Shown: one piece after another, positions 1 to 8,218 of the stretch
Layout of the letters: every line of letters starts with the position of its first letter
How positions within the stretch are numbered: position 1 is the first letter of the stretch
Assembly (NCBI RefSeq): GCF_014203605.1
Contig: NZ_JACHJJ010000021.1
Location: 80,098-144,097 of the forward strand
DNA: 64,000 bases
DNA from: Thiemannella venezuelensis
GTDB lineage: Bacteria > Actinomycetota > Actinomycetes > Streptosporangiales > Streptosporangiaceae
Reading direction: 5' to 3'
The notes under the pieces: generated by a model
Told to the model about the DNA's origin: nothing
The model's input: the letters and a program-made list of their open reading frames with translations, nothing else
Databases searched by the model: none
Position numbers and translations under genes: made by a program

Positions 1-193
1 TACGCGCGGATGTCACGCCTGAGAAGAGCCGGTGCCGGGCGGCTCCCGCCAGGTGCGCGGCACCGGCGCGGTACCCGCGCGGACGGCCGGCGGACTGGTG
101 ATTTCACCGATGCGCGGCGCGGCGCGGCACCCGGACAATTCCCTGATCCCCGCCACCCGGCCGGACCCGGCCGCGCACTCCGAGGGAGAGACG

Positions 194-955
194 GTGACAC
201 TCGAGATCAGCGGCCTGACCGTGCGGTTCGGCGGCGTCACCGCGCTCTCCGGGGTCGACCTCACGGTCCGGCCCGGCGAACTGGTCGGCCTGATCGGGCC
301 GAACGGGGCGGGCAAGACCACCCTGTTCGACTGCCTGACGCGGCGGCGCGCCCCGGCCGCCGGCCGGATGCGCTTCGAGTCCAGGGAACTGACCGGGCTG
401 CCCCCGGACGAGGTCGCCGGACGCGGGATCGCCCGGACCTTCCAGAACCTCGGCCTCTTCCCCGGTCTCTCGGTGCGGGAGAACGTCATGATCGGCGCCC
501 ACCGCCACGGGCGCTCCGGGTTCGGCGCGGCCGTGCTCAGGCCCGGATGGATGCGGGAGGAGGAGCGGCGGCTCCGGACGATCGCCGACGGGATCCTGGA
601 GCGCATGGGCCTGCTCCCGCTGGCCGACCATCCGGCCGGACACCTCCCGCACGGAACGCTCAAACGCATCGAGATCGCCCGCGCGCTCGCCGTACGGCCG
701 CGCCTGCTCCTGCTCGACGAGCCGGTCGGCGGCCTGACCCAGGACGAGGTGGCGGACTTCTCCCGGGTCATCCAGGACGTGCACTTCGAGTCCGGCGTCG
801 CGGTCATCGTGGTCGAGCACCACATGGGGTTCGTCATGGACCTGTGCGAGCGGATCGTCTGCCTCGACTCCGGCAGGAAGATCGCCGACGGGACGCCCGC
901 CGACGTGCGGCGCGACCCCGCCGTCATCGACGCCTACCTGGGGATCGTCCCGTGA
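194..955 (+). CDS. livG: Branched-chain amino acid/amide ABC transporter ATP-binding protein LivG
   Basis: Cytoplasmic ATPase of a high-affinity branched-chain amino acid or amide importer, about 253 residues, the usual length. The Walker A motif GPNGAGKTT is near residue 34, and the LivG-type insert RTFQNLGLF and the Walker B stretch LLLLDEP follow; the protein ends with the LivG hallmark of aspartate, alanine and tyrosine before the last few residues. The GTG at 194 is chosen because a GGGAG ribosome site lies just upstream and the conserved first strand (LEISGLTVRFGG) begins right after it. The signature loop reads HLPHGTLKR, in place of the usual LSYGQQRR, so the C-loop is unusual. First gene of the liv operon; its stop overlaps the next GTG start. 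Confidence 0.9.
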   Translation: MTLEISGLTVRFGGVTALSGVDLTVRPGELVGLIGPNGAGKTTLFDCLTRRRAPAAGRMRFESRELTGLPPDEVAGRGIARTFQNLGLFPGLSVRENVMIGAHRHGRSGFGAAVLRPGWMREEERRLRTIADGILERMGLLPLADHPAGHLPHGTLKRIEIARALAVRPRLLLLDEPVGGLTQDEVADFSRVIQDVHFESGVAVIVVEHHMGFVMDLCERIVCLDSGRKIADGTPADVRRDPAVIDAYLGIVP

Positions 956-1782
956 GCGCGGCGCGCAGGCGCGCCGCGCCCCCGCCCGGGAGCGGCGCGC
1001 GGGGCGGGAACGGTCCAGCGGCCGGCGGGCCCGCGGCGGACGCGCCGCCCTTCCCGCAGGCGGCCGGACCCCCCTTCCTCCAGATGGGCGGGTTGCGTGC
1101 GGGCTACGGTCCCGCGCGGGTCCTGCACGGGATCGACCTCGCGGTGCGGGAGGGGGAGATGGTCGCGGTCCTCGGTCCGAACGGGGCGGGGAAGACCACC
1201 CTGCTGCGGGCCCTGTCGGGCATGGTGCGGGGCCGCGGCTCGGCACGCCTGCGCGGAACCGAGATCCTCGGCAGGGCCCCGGAGGAGATCGCCCGGCTGG
1301 GGGTGGCGCACGTCCCGGAGGGGCGGGGCACGTTCGCCCCCCTCACGGTGGAGGAGAACCTGCGGATCGGCGCGCATCTGCTTCCCCGGTCGCACGTGGC
1401 CGGGCAGCTGCGGCGTGTCCTGTCCCGCTTCCCGGTGCTCCAGGCCCACCTGAGCCAGCCCGCGGGCAGCCTGAGCGGGGGCGAGCAGCAGATGCTCGCG
1501 GTCGGCCGCGCGCTGATGTCGCGGCCCCGGCTGCTCCTGCTCGACGAGCCGTCCCGGGGCCTGGCACCGCTCACCACCCGGCGGCTGTTCGACGTGCTGC
1601 GCGCGGTCAACCTCCACGAAGGGGTCACGATGATCGTGGTCGAGCAGAACGCCCAGCTGGCGCTGGAGTTCGCGGGCCGTGCCCTCGTCATGGAGTCGGG
1701 CCGCCTGGTCCTGGCCGGCGAGGCCGGGCGGCTCAGGCCCGGCCGCCGGGTCACCTCCGCCTACCTCGGCCCGCGGAGGTGA
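952..1782 (+). CDS. livF: Branched-chain amino acid/amide ABC transporter ATP-binding protein LivF
   Basis: Second ATPase subunit, expected to pair with LivG under the two permeases. It shows Walker A (GPNGAGKTT), the signature LSGGEQQML, Walker B (LLLLDEP) and the switch region VVEQN. The GTG at 952 overlaps the livG stop (GTGA), giving a Gly/Pro/Ala-rich N-terminal extension of about 40 residues before the family start around LQMGGLRAGYG. An internal ATG at 1084 would give a conventional LivF without the extension but has no visible ribosome site. Stop and livH start are 6 bases apart, so translation is probably coupled. Confidence 0.88.
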   Translation: MSAARRRAAPPPGSGARGGNGPAAGGPAADAPPFPQAAGPPFLQMGGLRAGYGPARVLHGIDLAVREGEMVAVLGPNGAGKTTLLRALSGMVRGRGSARLRGTEILGRAPEEIARLGVAHVPEGRGTFAPLTVEENLRIGAHLLPRSHVAGQLRRVLSRFPVLQAHLSQPAGSLSGGEQQMLAVGRALMSRPRLLLLDEPSRGLAPLTTRRLFDVLRAVNLHEGVTMIVVEQNAQLALEFAGRALVMESGRLVLAGEAGRLRPGRRVTSAYLGPRR

Positions 1783-1788
1783 CCGGCG

Positions 1789-2658
1789 ATGGCCGATCTG
1801 CTGCTCCAGGTGGTGCAGGGGCTGAGCCTGGGCGCTGTCTACGCGGGACTCGCCCTGGCGCTGGTGCTCGTCCACCGCTTCACCGGGATCGTCAACTTCG
1901 CCCAGGGCGAGCTCGCCATGCTCTCGACGTACGTGGCCTGGCAGCTCCTCGACGCGGGCATGCCGTTCTGGGCCGCCTTCCCGGTCACGCTGGCCGTCTC
2001 GGTCGCCGGCGGCATGCTGGTGGAGCGGCTGGTCATCCGCCGGGTCGAGGGCGGCGGGGAGCTGACGCTCGTGGCCGTGACCGTAGGGTTGCTGATCTTC
2101 GTCAACGCGGCCGCGGGCCTCGTCTGGTCCTTCGCCGTCCGCTCCTTCCCCAACCCGTTCCCCACCGCGCTCGGGTTCGGCAGCGCGCAGAGCGGGTTCT
2201 CCGCGCTGGGCGTGCTCGGGGTCGTCGCCGTCGTGATGCTGGCGCTCCACGTGCTGTTCAGGCACACCGGAGCCGGACTGGTCATGCGGGCGGTCGTGGC
2301 CGACCCGGTCTCGGCCCGGCTCGCCGGCATCCGGGTCGGCAGGGTGCTCGGCCTCGGCTGGGGGCTGGCCGCCGGCGTCGGCGCCGTCGCCGGAGTGCTC
2401 GTCGCCCCGCTCCTCTTCCTGGAGCCGAACATGATGGGCGGTGTCCTGGTGTACGCCCTGGCGGCCGCCGTCCTGGGCGGTTTCCGGGATCCGGTGGTGA
2501 CGGTCGCCGCGGGGCTGGGACTCGGCGTCGCCGCGACCCTGGCCGGGACCTACGTGGAGTTCGTCGGCGCGGACCTCAAGGTGGCGGTGCCGCTGCTGGT
2601 CATCGTCACGGCCCTGCTGCTGCCCCGGCGCGCGGCGGAGACGGCCGGGCAGCGGTGA
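1789..2658 (+). CDS. livH: Branched-chain amino acid ABC transporter permease LivH
   Basis: Integral membrane permease of the Liv importer, 289 residues with about eight hydrophobic segments. The start MADLLLQVVQGLSLGAVYAG and the early motif GIVNFAQGE are characteristic of LivH, as is the conserved C-terminal GGFRDPVVT region. It lies in the expected place between the ATPase genes and livM. The start is an ATG six bases after the livF stop. Confidence 0.9.
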   Translation: MADLLLQVVQGLSLGAVYAGLALALVLVHRFTGIVNFAQGELAMLSTYVAWQLLDAGMPFWAAFPVTLAVSVAGGMLVERLVIRRVEGGGELTLVAVTVGLLIFVNAAAGLVWSFAVRSFPNPFPTALGFGSAQSGFSALGVLGVVAVVMLALHVLFRHTGAGLVMRAVVADPVSARLAGIRVGRVLGLGWGLAAGVGAVAGVLVAPLLFLEPNMMGGVLVYALAAAVLGGFRDPVVTVAAGLGLGVAATLAGTYVEFVGADLKVAVPLLVIVTALLLPRRAAETAGQR

Positions 2659-2713
2659 GCACGTTGCGGGTGCGGGCGCGACGGGTGAGCACGGGACGGA
2701 TGAGGTGGGCGGG

Positions 2714-3736
2714 GTGAACATCGCCGAGCAGACCGGCCGGCGCAGGCTGGCGGTCGGGCGGGAGGCCGGGGACCGCAGGCGGGTCTGGCCCTGGCCGCGC
2801 GTGACCCTGGCGGCGCTGGCCGCGGTCGCGTGCGCCGCCCCGTTCCTGCTGACGCCGTACCGGGTCTTCCAGCTGACGATGATCCTGGTGTACGGCATCG
2901 CCCTCCTCGGACTGAACCTCGTGGTCGGCCAGAGCGGGCAGATCTCCCTCGGGCACGGGGCGTTCCTCGCGGTCGGCGCGTACACCTCGGCGGTGGCGAC
3001 CGGTCCGCTGGGCCTGCCGTACCCGGTCGTCCTCCCGCTCTCGGCGCTGCTCTCCTTCGGGCTCGGGCTGGCCCTCGGCCTGCCCGCCCTGCGCCTGCGC
3101 GGGGCGTACCTGGCGGTGGTGACGCTCGCGATCGCCGTCGTCGTGCCGCCGGTGATCAAGCGGTTCGGCGCCGTGACCGGCGGTTCGATGGGGTTGTCGG
3201 CGTCCGTGCCGTCGGCCCCGCCCTGGAGCGGGCTCGCCGACGACCAGTGGCTCTACCTGCTGGTGCTGGCCGTGGCCGCCGCGGCGCTGGCGGCGGCGCG
3301 CAACCTGCTCGCCTCACGTTCCGGGCGGGCCCTGGCGGCGATCCGGGAGAACCCCGCCGCGGCCGAGGTGCTGGGCGTGCGGATCGCGGCCCACCGGACG
3401 CTCGTGTTCGCCTGGAGCGCGATGTACGCGGGCGTGGCGGGAACGCTCTACGCGTGGGTGGTCGGGTTCGTCTCCCCGGACTCCTTCACGGTGACGCTCT
3501 CGATCGTGCTGCTCGCCGCGGCGGTGGTCGGCGGACCGGACTCGCCGGCCGGCCCGCTGCTGGGCGCGGTCTTCCTGACGTTCGTCCCCGCCGCCGCGCA
3601 GGGGGCGGGAGACGCGGCCCCGGGCCTCGTCGCGGGGCTGGTGATCGTCATCGTCGTCTGCGCGGCTCCCGCCGGCCTGGCCGGGCTGCTGCGCATGGCC
3701 GCCGGCGCGGTGGCGCGCCGGCTCGGGAGGGAGTGA
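2714..3736 (+). CDS. livM: Branched-chain amino acid ABC transporter permease LivM
   Basis: Second permease subunit, about 340 residues. It has a basic, Arg-rich N-terminus, then hydrophobic segments including the family motif GLNLVVGQSGQISLGHGAF, the IRENPAAAEVLG cytoplasmic loop and a late GGPDSPAGPLLGA segment. Two in-frame GTG codons compete (2705 and 2714); 2714 is preferred because a GAGG ribosome site lies about eight bases upstream. The gene ends in a GTGA overlap with the binding-protein gene. Confidence 0.88.
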   Translation: MNIAEQTGRRRLAVGREAGDRRRVWPWPRVTLAALAAVACAAPFLLTPYRVFQLTMILVYGIALLGLNLVVGQSGQISLGHGAFLAVGAYTSAVATGPLGLPYPVVLPLSALLSFGLGLALGLPALRLRGAYLAVVTLAIAVVVPPVIKRFGAVTGGSMGLSASVPSAPPWSGLADDQWLYLLVLAVAAAALAAARNLLASRSGRALAAIRENPAAAEVLGVRIAAHRTLVFAWSAMYAGVAGTLYAWVVGFVSPDSFTVTLSIVLLAAAVVGGPDSPAGPLLGAVFLTFVPAAAQGAGDAAPGLVAGLVIVIVVCAAPAGLAGLLRMAAGAVARRLGRE

Positions 3737-5046
3737 CGGTGCGGGGAACGGGAGCGCAGGCCGCGCGGAGGACCCGGGCGCGGGCCCTGGCGGCGGCCGC
3801 CGCGCTCGCCCTGGTCCTCCCGCTGGGCGGGTGCCGCCTGGCAGGGCAGGACGGGGTCGTCCGGACCGGCCCCTGCGCGGGGCAGCAGAGCACCGGGATC
3901 ACCCGGGACGCCGTGAAGGTGGGCGGGGTGTACCCGCTGTCCGGGCCCGCCTCCGCCTACGGGGCGATCGCCGCGGGCGTGCGGGCCTACTTCGGCTACG
4001 TCAACGCCGGGGGCGGGGTGGACGGCCGCCGGATCGAGTTCGTCGTCCGCGACGACGGCTACCAGCCCGCCCGCGCGGTGGAGGAGGTCCGCAGACTGGT
4101 GGAGCTGGACGAGGTCTTCGCGGTCTTCCAGACGGTCGGCACCCCCTCGACCGCGGCGGTGCGCGACTACGCCGCCCGCCGCCGGGTGCCGCAGGTCTTC
4201 GTGGCGACCGGCGCCTCCCGGTGGGGGACCGACACGGCGCACCCCTGGACCATCGGCTACCAGCCCAGCTACGTGGCCGAGGCCCGGGTCTACGCCCAGC
4301 ACCTGAAGGAGACCGCGCCGCAGGCCACGGTGGCGGTGCTGTACCAGAACGACGACTTCGGCAGGGACCTGCGCGACGGGTTCGCCGACGCGGTCCGCGA
4401 CAGCGGGGTGCGGATCGTGGCCGAGCAGAGCTACGAGGTCACCGATCCCGGCGTCCAGGGGCAGCTGGCCAATCTCGCGTCCTCGGGCGCCGACGTCCTG
4501 CTGAGCGTCACCACACCCAAGTTCGCCGCGCAGGCGTTCGCCGTCGACGCCGCGGTCACTTCCTGGAACCCGGTGCACATCGTCAACAGCGTGGCCGTCT
4601 CCCCGGCCGTGATGGCGAGCGTGGAGGCCGGGAAGATACGGGAGATCGTGAGCGCCGTCTACCAGAAGAACGCCGCCGACCCGGAGTGGGCGGACGACCC
4701 CGCGGTCGGCGCCTACCGCGAGAGCCTGCTGCGGTACGCCCCCGAGGCGGACCCCGCCAGCCAGCAGGCCATGTTCGGCTGGACCGCCGCGCAGGCCTTC
4801 GTGAAGGCGCTGCAGCGGATGGAGTGCCCCACCCGGGAGGGGCTGCGCGCGGCGGTCCACCGTCTCGACGAGGTGCCCGTCGACACCCTGCTCCCCGGGA
4901 TCACGCTCTCCACCGGTCCCGGCGACGGCTTCCCGATCGAGTCGATGATGCTGGCCAGGTTCGAGGAGGGCCGCTGGACGTCCTTCGGCGAGGTCGTCGA
5001 CACCCGCGCCGTGTTCGGCCCGGTCCGTACGGCCTCCGCGGGCTGA
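3733..5046 (+). CDS. ABC transporter substrate-binding lipoprotein, LivK type
   Basis: Extracytoplasmic ligand-binding component of the Liv importer, about 437 residues. An Arg-rich start and hydrophobic stretch end in the lipobox LPLGGC, so the mature protein should be lipid-anchored outside the membrane. The periplasmic-binding fold of Peripla_BP_6 is visible: GVYPLSGPASAYG near the N-terminus, FAVFQTVGTPSTAAV, then AVLYQNDDFGRD. The ligand is not determined by sequence; urea, amides and branched amino acids are all carried by this family. The GTG at 3733 overlaps the livM stop; a second GTG at 3739 is possible. It is the last gene of the operon. Confidence 0.87.
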   Translation: MTVRGTGAQAARRTRARALAAAAALALVLPLGGCRLAGQDGVVRTGPCAGQQSTGITRDAVKVGGVYPLSGPASAYGAIAAGVRAYFGYVNAGGGVDGRRIEFVVRDDGYQPARAVEEVRRLVELDEVFAVFQTVGTPSTAAVRDYAARRRVPQVFVATGASRWGTDTAHPWTIGYQPSYVAEARVYAQHLKETAPQATVAVLYQNDDFGRDLRDGFADAVRDSGVRIVAEQSYEVTDPGVQGQLANLASSGADVLLSVTTPKFAAQAFAVDAAVTSWNPVHIVNSVAVSPAVMASVEAGKIREIVSAVYQKNAADPEWADDPAVGAYRESLLRYAPEADPASQQAMFGWTAAQAFVKALQRMECPTREGLRAAVHRLDEVPVDTLLPGITLSTGPGDGFPIESMMLARFEEGRWTSFGEVVDTRAVFGPVRTASAG

Positions 5047-5318
5047 CACCCGGGCCGGTCAGGTGGAGGACGATCAGAACTGTCGGAGGCGTCTGACATG
5101 GTCTGCGGACAGGACCAGACCGTGCCGGGAGACGCCGTGACCGACTGCGGGCCTTCGTCCCGGCTCCGCACGCCGAGGCGTTCACCCCGCTCCGGCTGGA
5201 TCCGAGCCGCGTCCAGGTGCTCAGCGGCGAGGAGTTCCCCCGCAATCCCACGCCCCGCACCGCCGCCCTCTGACACCGGGTTCCGATCCGGCGGACACCC
5301 GTCCGCTTCGCTGCCGGG

Positions 5319-5993
5319 TCACCGTGTCCGAGGCGGCTGCACCAGGCCGTGCCGGTAGGCGACGGAGACGAGCTGCGCGCGGTCTCGCACGCCGAGTTTG
5401 CTCAGTGCCCGGCTCACGTGTGTCTTGGTGGTGGCCATGCTGATGCAGAGCCGCTGAGTGATCTGCTCGTTGTCCAGGCCCTGCGCGACCAGCGCCACCA
5501 CCTCCCGCTCGCGGGCGGTGAGCACGCCGAACACGGTGTCGTCGGCGGCGGCCTGCGGCGGAACGGCGAATCCGGCGATCAGCCTGCGCGTCAGGCCGGA
5601 GGCGAGCAGCTCCCCTCCTCCGGCGACCAGCCGGATCCCGTGCAGCAGCTGAGCGGGATCGGTGTTCTTCAGCAGGAATCCGCTGGCACCGGCGTTGATT
5701 CCCTCGACCGCGTAGGCGTCGTCGTCGAAGGTGGTGAGAATCAGGATCCGCACGGACTCCAGGTCGGCGTCCGCCGCGATCCGGCGGATGCCCTCCAGCC
5801 CGTCGGTACCGGGCATCTGCACGTCCATGAGGACCACGTCGGGCCGGGTGTCACGGGCGAGGTCCGCGGCGGTCGCCCCGTCTGAGGCCTCACCGACGAC
5901 CTTCATGTCCGGTTCGGAGTCGATGAGCATCCGGAACCCCGCCCGCACGAGCGACTGGTCGTCGGCGATGAGCACGCGGATCGGCCGGGTCAT
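5319..5993 (-). CDS. NarL/FixJ-family response regulator
   Basis: DNA-binding output protein of the two-component pair, about 224 residues. The receiver domain has the acidic pocket LIADDQ near the start, the phospho-acceptor Asp in VVLMDVQMPG (around residue 54) and a conserved Lys in FLLKNT. A LuxR-type helix-turn-helix occupies about residues 150-215 (LTAREREVVALVAQGL...KTHVSRALSKLG). The ATG at 5993 is chosen because it overlaps the kinase stop (ATGA) and because family members begin at MTRPIRVL. Confidence 0.9.
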   Translation of the reverse strand: MTRPIRVLIADDQSLVRAGFRMLIDSEPDMKVVGEASDGATAADLARDTRPDVVLMDVQMPGTDGLEGIRRIAADADLESVRILILTTFDDDAYAVEGINAGASGFLLKNTDPAQLLHGIRLVAGGGELLASGLTRRLIAGFAVPPQAAADDTVFGVLTAREREVVALVAQGLDNEQITQRLCISMATTKTHVSRALSKLGVRDRAQLVSVAYRHGLVQPPRTR

Positions 5994-7171
5994 CGGGAAC
6001 TCCCGCCGAGCGGCAGCAGGCACCGCACCTCGAACACCCCGTCCGGCCCGGGAGCCGCGCTCAGCGTCCCGCCCAGTGCGGCCGCCCGTGCGCGCATGCC
6101 GCCGATTCCGTTGCCTCCGGCCGGTGCCGCCGCTCCGGTGCCGGCGACACCGTCGTTGCGCACCACGATCTCCAGCATCTCCTCACCGTAGCCGAGCCTC
6201 ACCTGGACGGAGGCGGCGCGTGCGTGCCTGCGCACGTTGGTGAGCGACTCCTGCACGATCCGGAACGCGGCGAGGTCGACCGGCGCAGGCAGCGGCCTGC
6301 GCTCGCCCCGGACGGTCAGCTCCACCGGCGTGCCGGTCGCACGGGTGACGTCCAGCAGCCTGCCGATGTGGGTCAGACCTCCGTGCGACGGCGTCCCTTC
6401 GTCGGCGCGCAGCGCCCCGAGCAGGATCTGCACCTCGGCCAGGCCCTCGTCGCTGATCGTCTTGATGGTGGTCAGCGTGTGCGCCACCTGGGCGGGACGG
6501 CGGTCCATCACGTGTACCGCCACCCCGGCCTGCACGCTGATCGCGGCCATGGTGTGGCCCAGGACATCGTGCAGTTCGCGGGCGATCTCGAGTCGCTGCT
6601 CGGCCGCGCGTGCGCGGGCCTGCTCGGCGCGGGTCTCGGCGGCCTGCTCGGCCCGCTCGCGGGCGCCGGCCGTCGCCGCCCGGTGATAGTGCACGGACGC
6701 GCCGAGGGCGACGGCGGCCAGTTCCAGGGACAGGGCGTTGACGGCCCGGTCGTCGAACCACCGGACGTCGAAGGCCGTGTGCACCACGACCGCCGACACC
6801 GCGGCGGTGATCGCCCAGCCCGCCGCGCCCCACCACCGCCCGCGCTCGGCCGCCAGCGTGTAGCAGCCGATCAACGCCGCGAGCGTGGCGAGGCGACCGG
6901 GGTAGCCGAGGAAGTACCACGCCATGGTGATCGCGTTGGCGGCCAGCAGCACCGGCAGCGGTGCGCTGCGCCGTACGCTCAGCACGGGCGCGATCGCACC
7001 GGCCAGCACGACCGCGCCGGCGTCCATCGAGCCGGCGGGGCCGAGCGGGCCGAGCCCGGTCACCCCGGCGGCCAGCACGAGCACGGCCACGCCCACGCCG
7101 ATCGCGACGTCGGCGGCGGGAACGCGCAGGACGGGTGCCGGCGCGCTTCGGGACGACCGGGCCTCCATCAT
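5990..7171 (-). CDS. NarL-type sensor histidine kinase, membrane-bound
   Basis: Sensor kinase of about 393 residues, cognate to the overlapping response regulator. The N-terminal 150 residues hold several hydrophobic segments with no obvious extracellular domain, as in DesK/LiaS-like intramembrane sensors. An Ala/Arg/Glu-rich coiled coil leads to a HisKA_3 dimerisation helix with the phosphorylated His in REIARELHDVLGH fashion (EIARELHDVLGHT). The HATPase lobe ends with the G-box GNGIGGMRARA. The start ATG at 7171 overlaps the stop of the upstream secreted protein, so three genes look translationally coupled and the secreted protein may feed signals to this kinase. Confidence 0.9.
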   Translation of the reverse strand: MMEARSSRSAPAPVLRVPAADVAIGVGVAVLVLAAGVTGLGPLGPAGSMDAGAVVLAGAIAPVLSVRRSAPLPVLLAANAITMAWYFLGYPGRLATLAALIGCYTLAAERGRWWGAAGWAITAAVSAVVVHTAFDVRWFDDRAVNALSLELAAVALGASVHYHRAATAGARERAEQAAETRAEQARARAAEQRLEIARELHDVLGHTMAAISVQAGVAVHVMDRRPAQVAHTLTTIKTISDEGLAEVQILLGALRADEGTPSHGGLTHIGRLLDVTRATGTPVELTVRGERRPLPAPVDLAAFRIVQESLTNVRRHARAASVQVRLGYGEEMLEIVVRNDGVAGTGAAAPAGGNGIGGMRARAAALGGTLSAAPGPDGVFEVRCLLPLGGSSR

Positions 7172-8049
7172 GGGATCGGGGTGTCGGCGGGAGCGATGGT
7201 CACCGGTTCGCGCATGCCCTCCTGCGCCAGCATCCGGCCGGTGCGCAGGTTCCGGACCCAGGTGACCAGCGCGTACTCGCCTGGAGGCAGCGCGGTGGTC
7301 AGGAGCGCGGCACGCGACGGCGACATCGGCACCACCCCGGTCGGTCCCGCGGTGAACGGGTAGCCGCCGGTCCCGGAGAAGAACGCGTCCAGATCGGCCG
7401 GCGTCGTGCCGGGACGCACCGGCATCAGCATGGCTTCGTTGAACTGGCTCGACCGGTTCACCACCAGTACCGGTGCCCCCGAGGTGAGCCGGCGGGGCGC
7501 CACGAAGCCGGAGTCCGTCGCCGTGATCACCGCGGGCGCCGTGATCACCGCGGGCGGGGACGGCGTCCGCGACCCGGCGGCGGAGCCGACGACCCGCAGC
7601 GGCCGGACGCGCTGGGCGAAGTCCGGCTCCCGGACGTCGCGGAAGTCGACCAGATGGTAGCGGCCGGGCGTGACGACCGTGGTCACCGCCGCGGGGATGT
7701 GCCCGGCGGCCGCTCCGCCCAGCATGACGACGTCCTCGGCGACCGCCCGGCCGCCGGCGACCGAGGTGCGCGGGTCGTCGTCCATCGCCTGCGCGAGATG
7801 CCGCAGGTACAGGTCGAGCGGGACCCCCGGCCGCAGCCGTACCAGCCCGATCCACGCGCCCTGCGGGTCCTGCGAGCGCACGTTGAGGGTGAGGGCGCCG
7901 GCGCGGACGCTCGCCGGTGCGGTGAACCCCGAGGGCGTCACCGTGATGTCGACCGCGCCTGCCGGCGCGGCTTCGGCGCGCGCCGGGCCGGCGATCGTGG
8001 ATGCGGAGAGGATCGCCATGAACGCTGAGATCCGCAGACGTCGTTTCAT
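7168..8049 (-). CDS. Secreted two-domain cupredoxin-like protein
   Basis: 293 residues with a clear Sec signal peptide (MKRRLRISAFMAILSASTIAGPARAEAAP). The mature part contains two similar beta-rich halves, each starting with an Ile-Thr-Val/Ala-Thr-Ser-Gly-Phe-style strand (ITVTPSGFTAP near residue 35, ITATDSGFVAP near 180) and ending in a PGRYHLVDF or PGEYALVTW hairpin, the layout of cupredoxin-like domains. Typical copper ligands (a Cys-His-Met set) are not evident, so it may not bind copper. It is the first gene of a coupled set with the sensor kinase and regulator. No precise function is claimed. Confidence 0.7.
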   Translation of the reverse strand: MKRRLRISAFMAILSASTIAGPARAEAAPAGAVDITVTPSGFTAPASVRAGALTLNVRSQDPQGAWIGLVRLRPGVPLDLYLRHLAQAMDDDPRTSVAGGRAVAEDVVMLGGAAAGHIPAAVTTVVTPGRYHLVDFRDVREPDFAQRVRPLRVVGSAAGSRTPSPPAVITAPAVITATDSGFVAPRRLTSGAPVLVVNRSSQFNEAMLMPVRPGTTPADLDAFFSGTGGYPFTAGPTGVVPMSPSRAALLTTALPPGEYALVTWVRNLRTGRMLAQEGMREPVTIAPADTPIP

Positions 8050-8218
8050 GGAGACGACTGTCGCTCCTGGGCGGGGCCCGCCGCATCGGTCCGGTGAGGT
8101 GATGTGGCGCTCCCGTCCCCGTGGTAGGCGTCTACCGTCACGGGATGACGATACCGTCAGGGCGGTATCCCGCCGGGCGCCGGGAACCGGGCACCGATCC
8201 GCGGAACCGCGGTCCTCC

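Noticed and set aside
934..3159. Long open frame on the minus strand opposite the liv genes
   Set aside because: Shadow of high-GC coding sequence; no domain, and Arg/Gly/Asp-rich composition typical of antisense frames.
5145..5273. A 43-codon stretch after the liv operon with protein-like composition (LRAFVPAPHAEAFTPLRLD)
   Set aside because: It has no proper start codon or ribosome site and no recognised domain; it may be a gene remnant but support is too thin for a feature.
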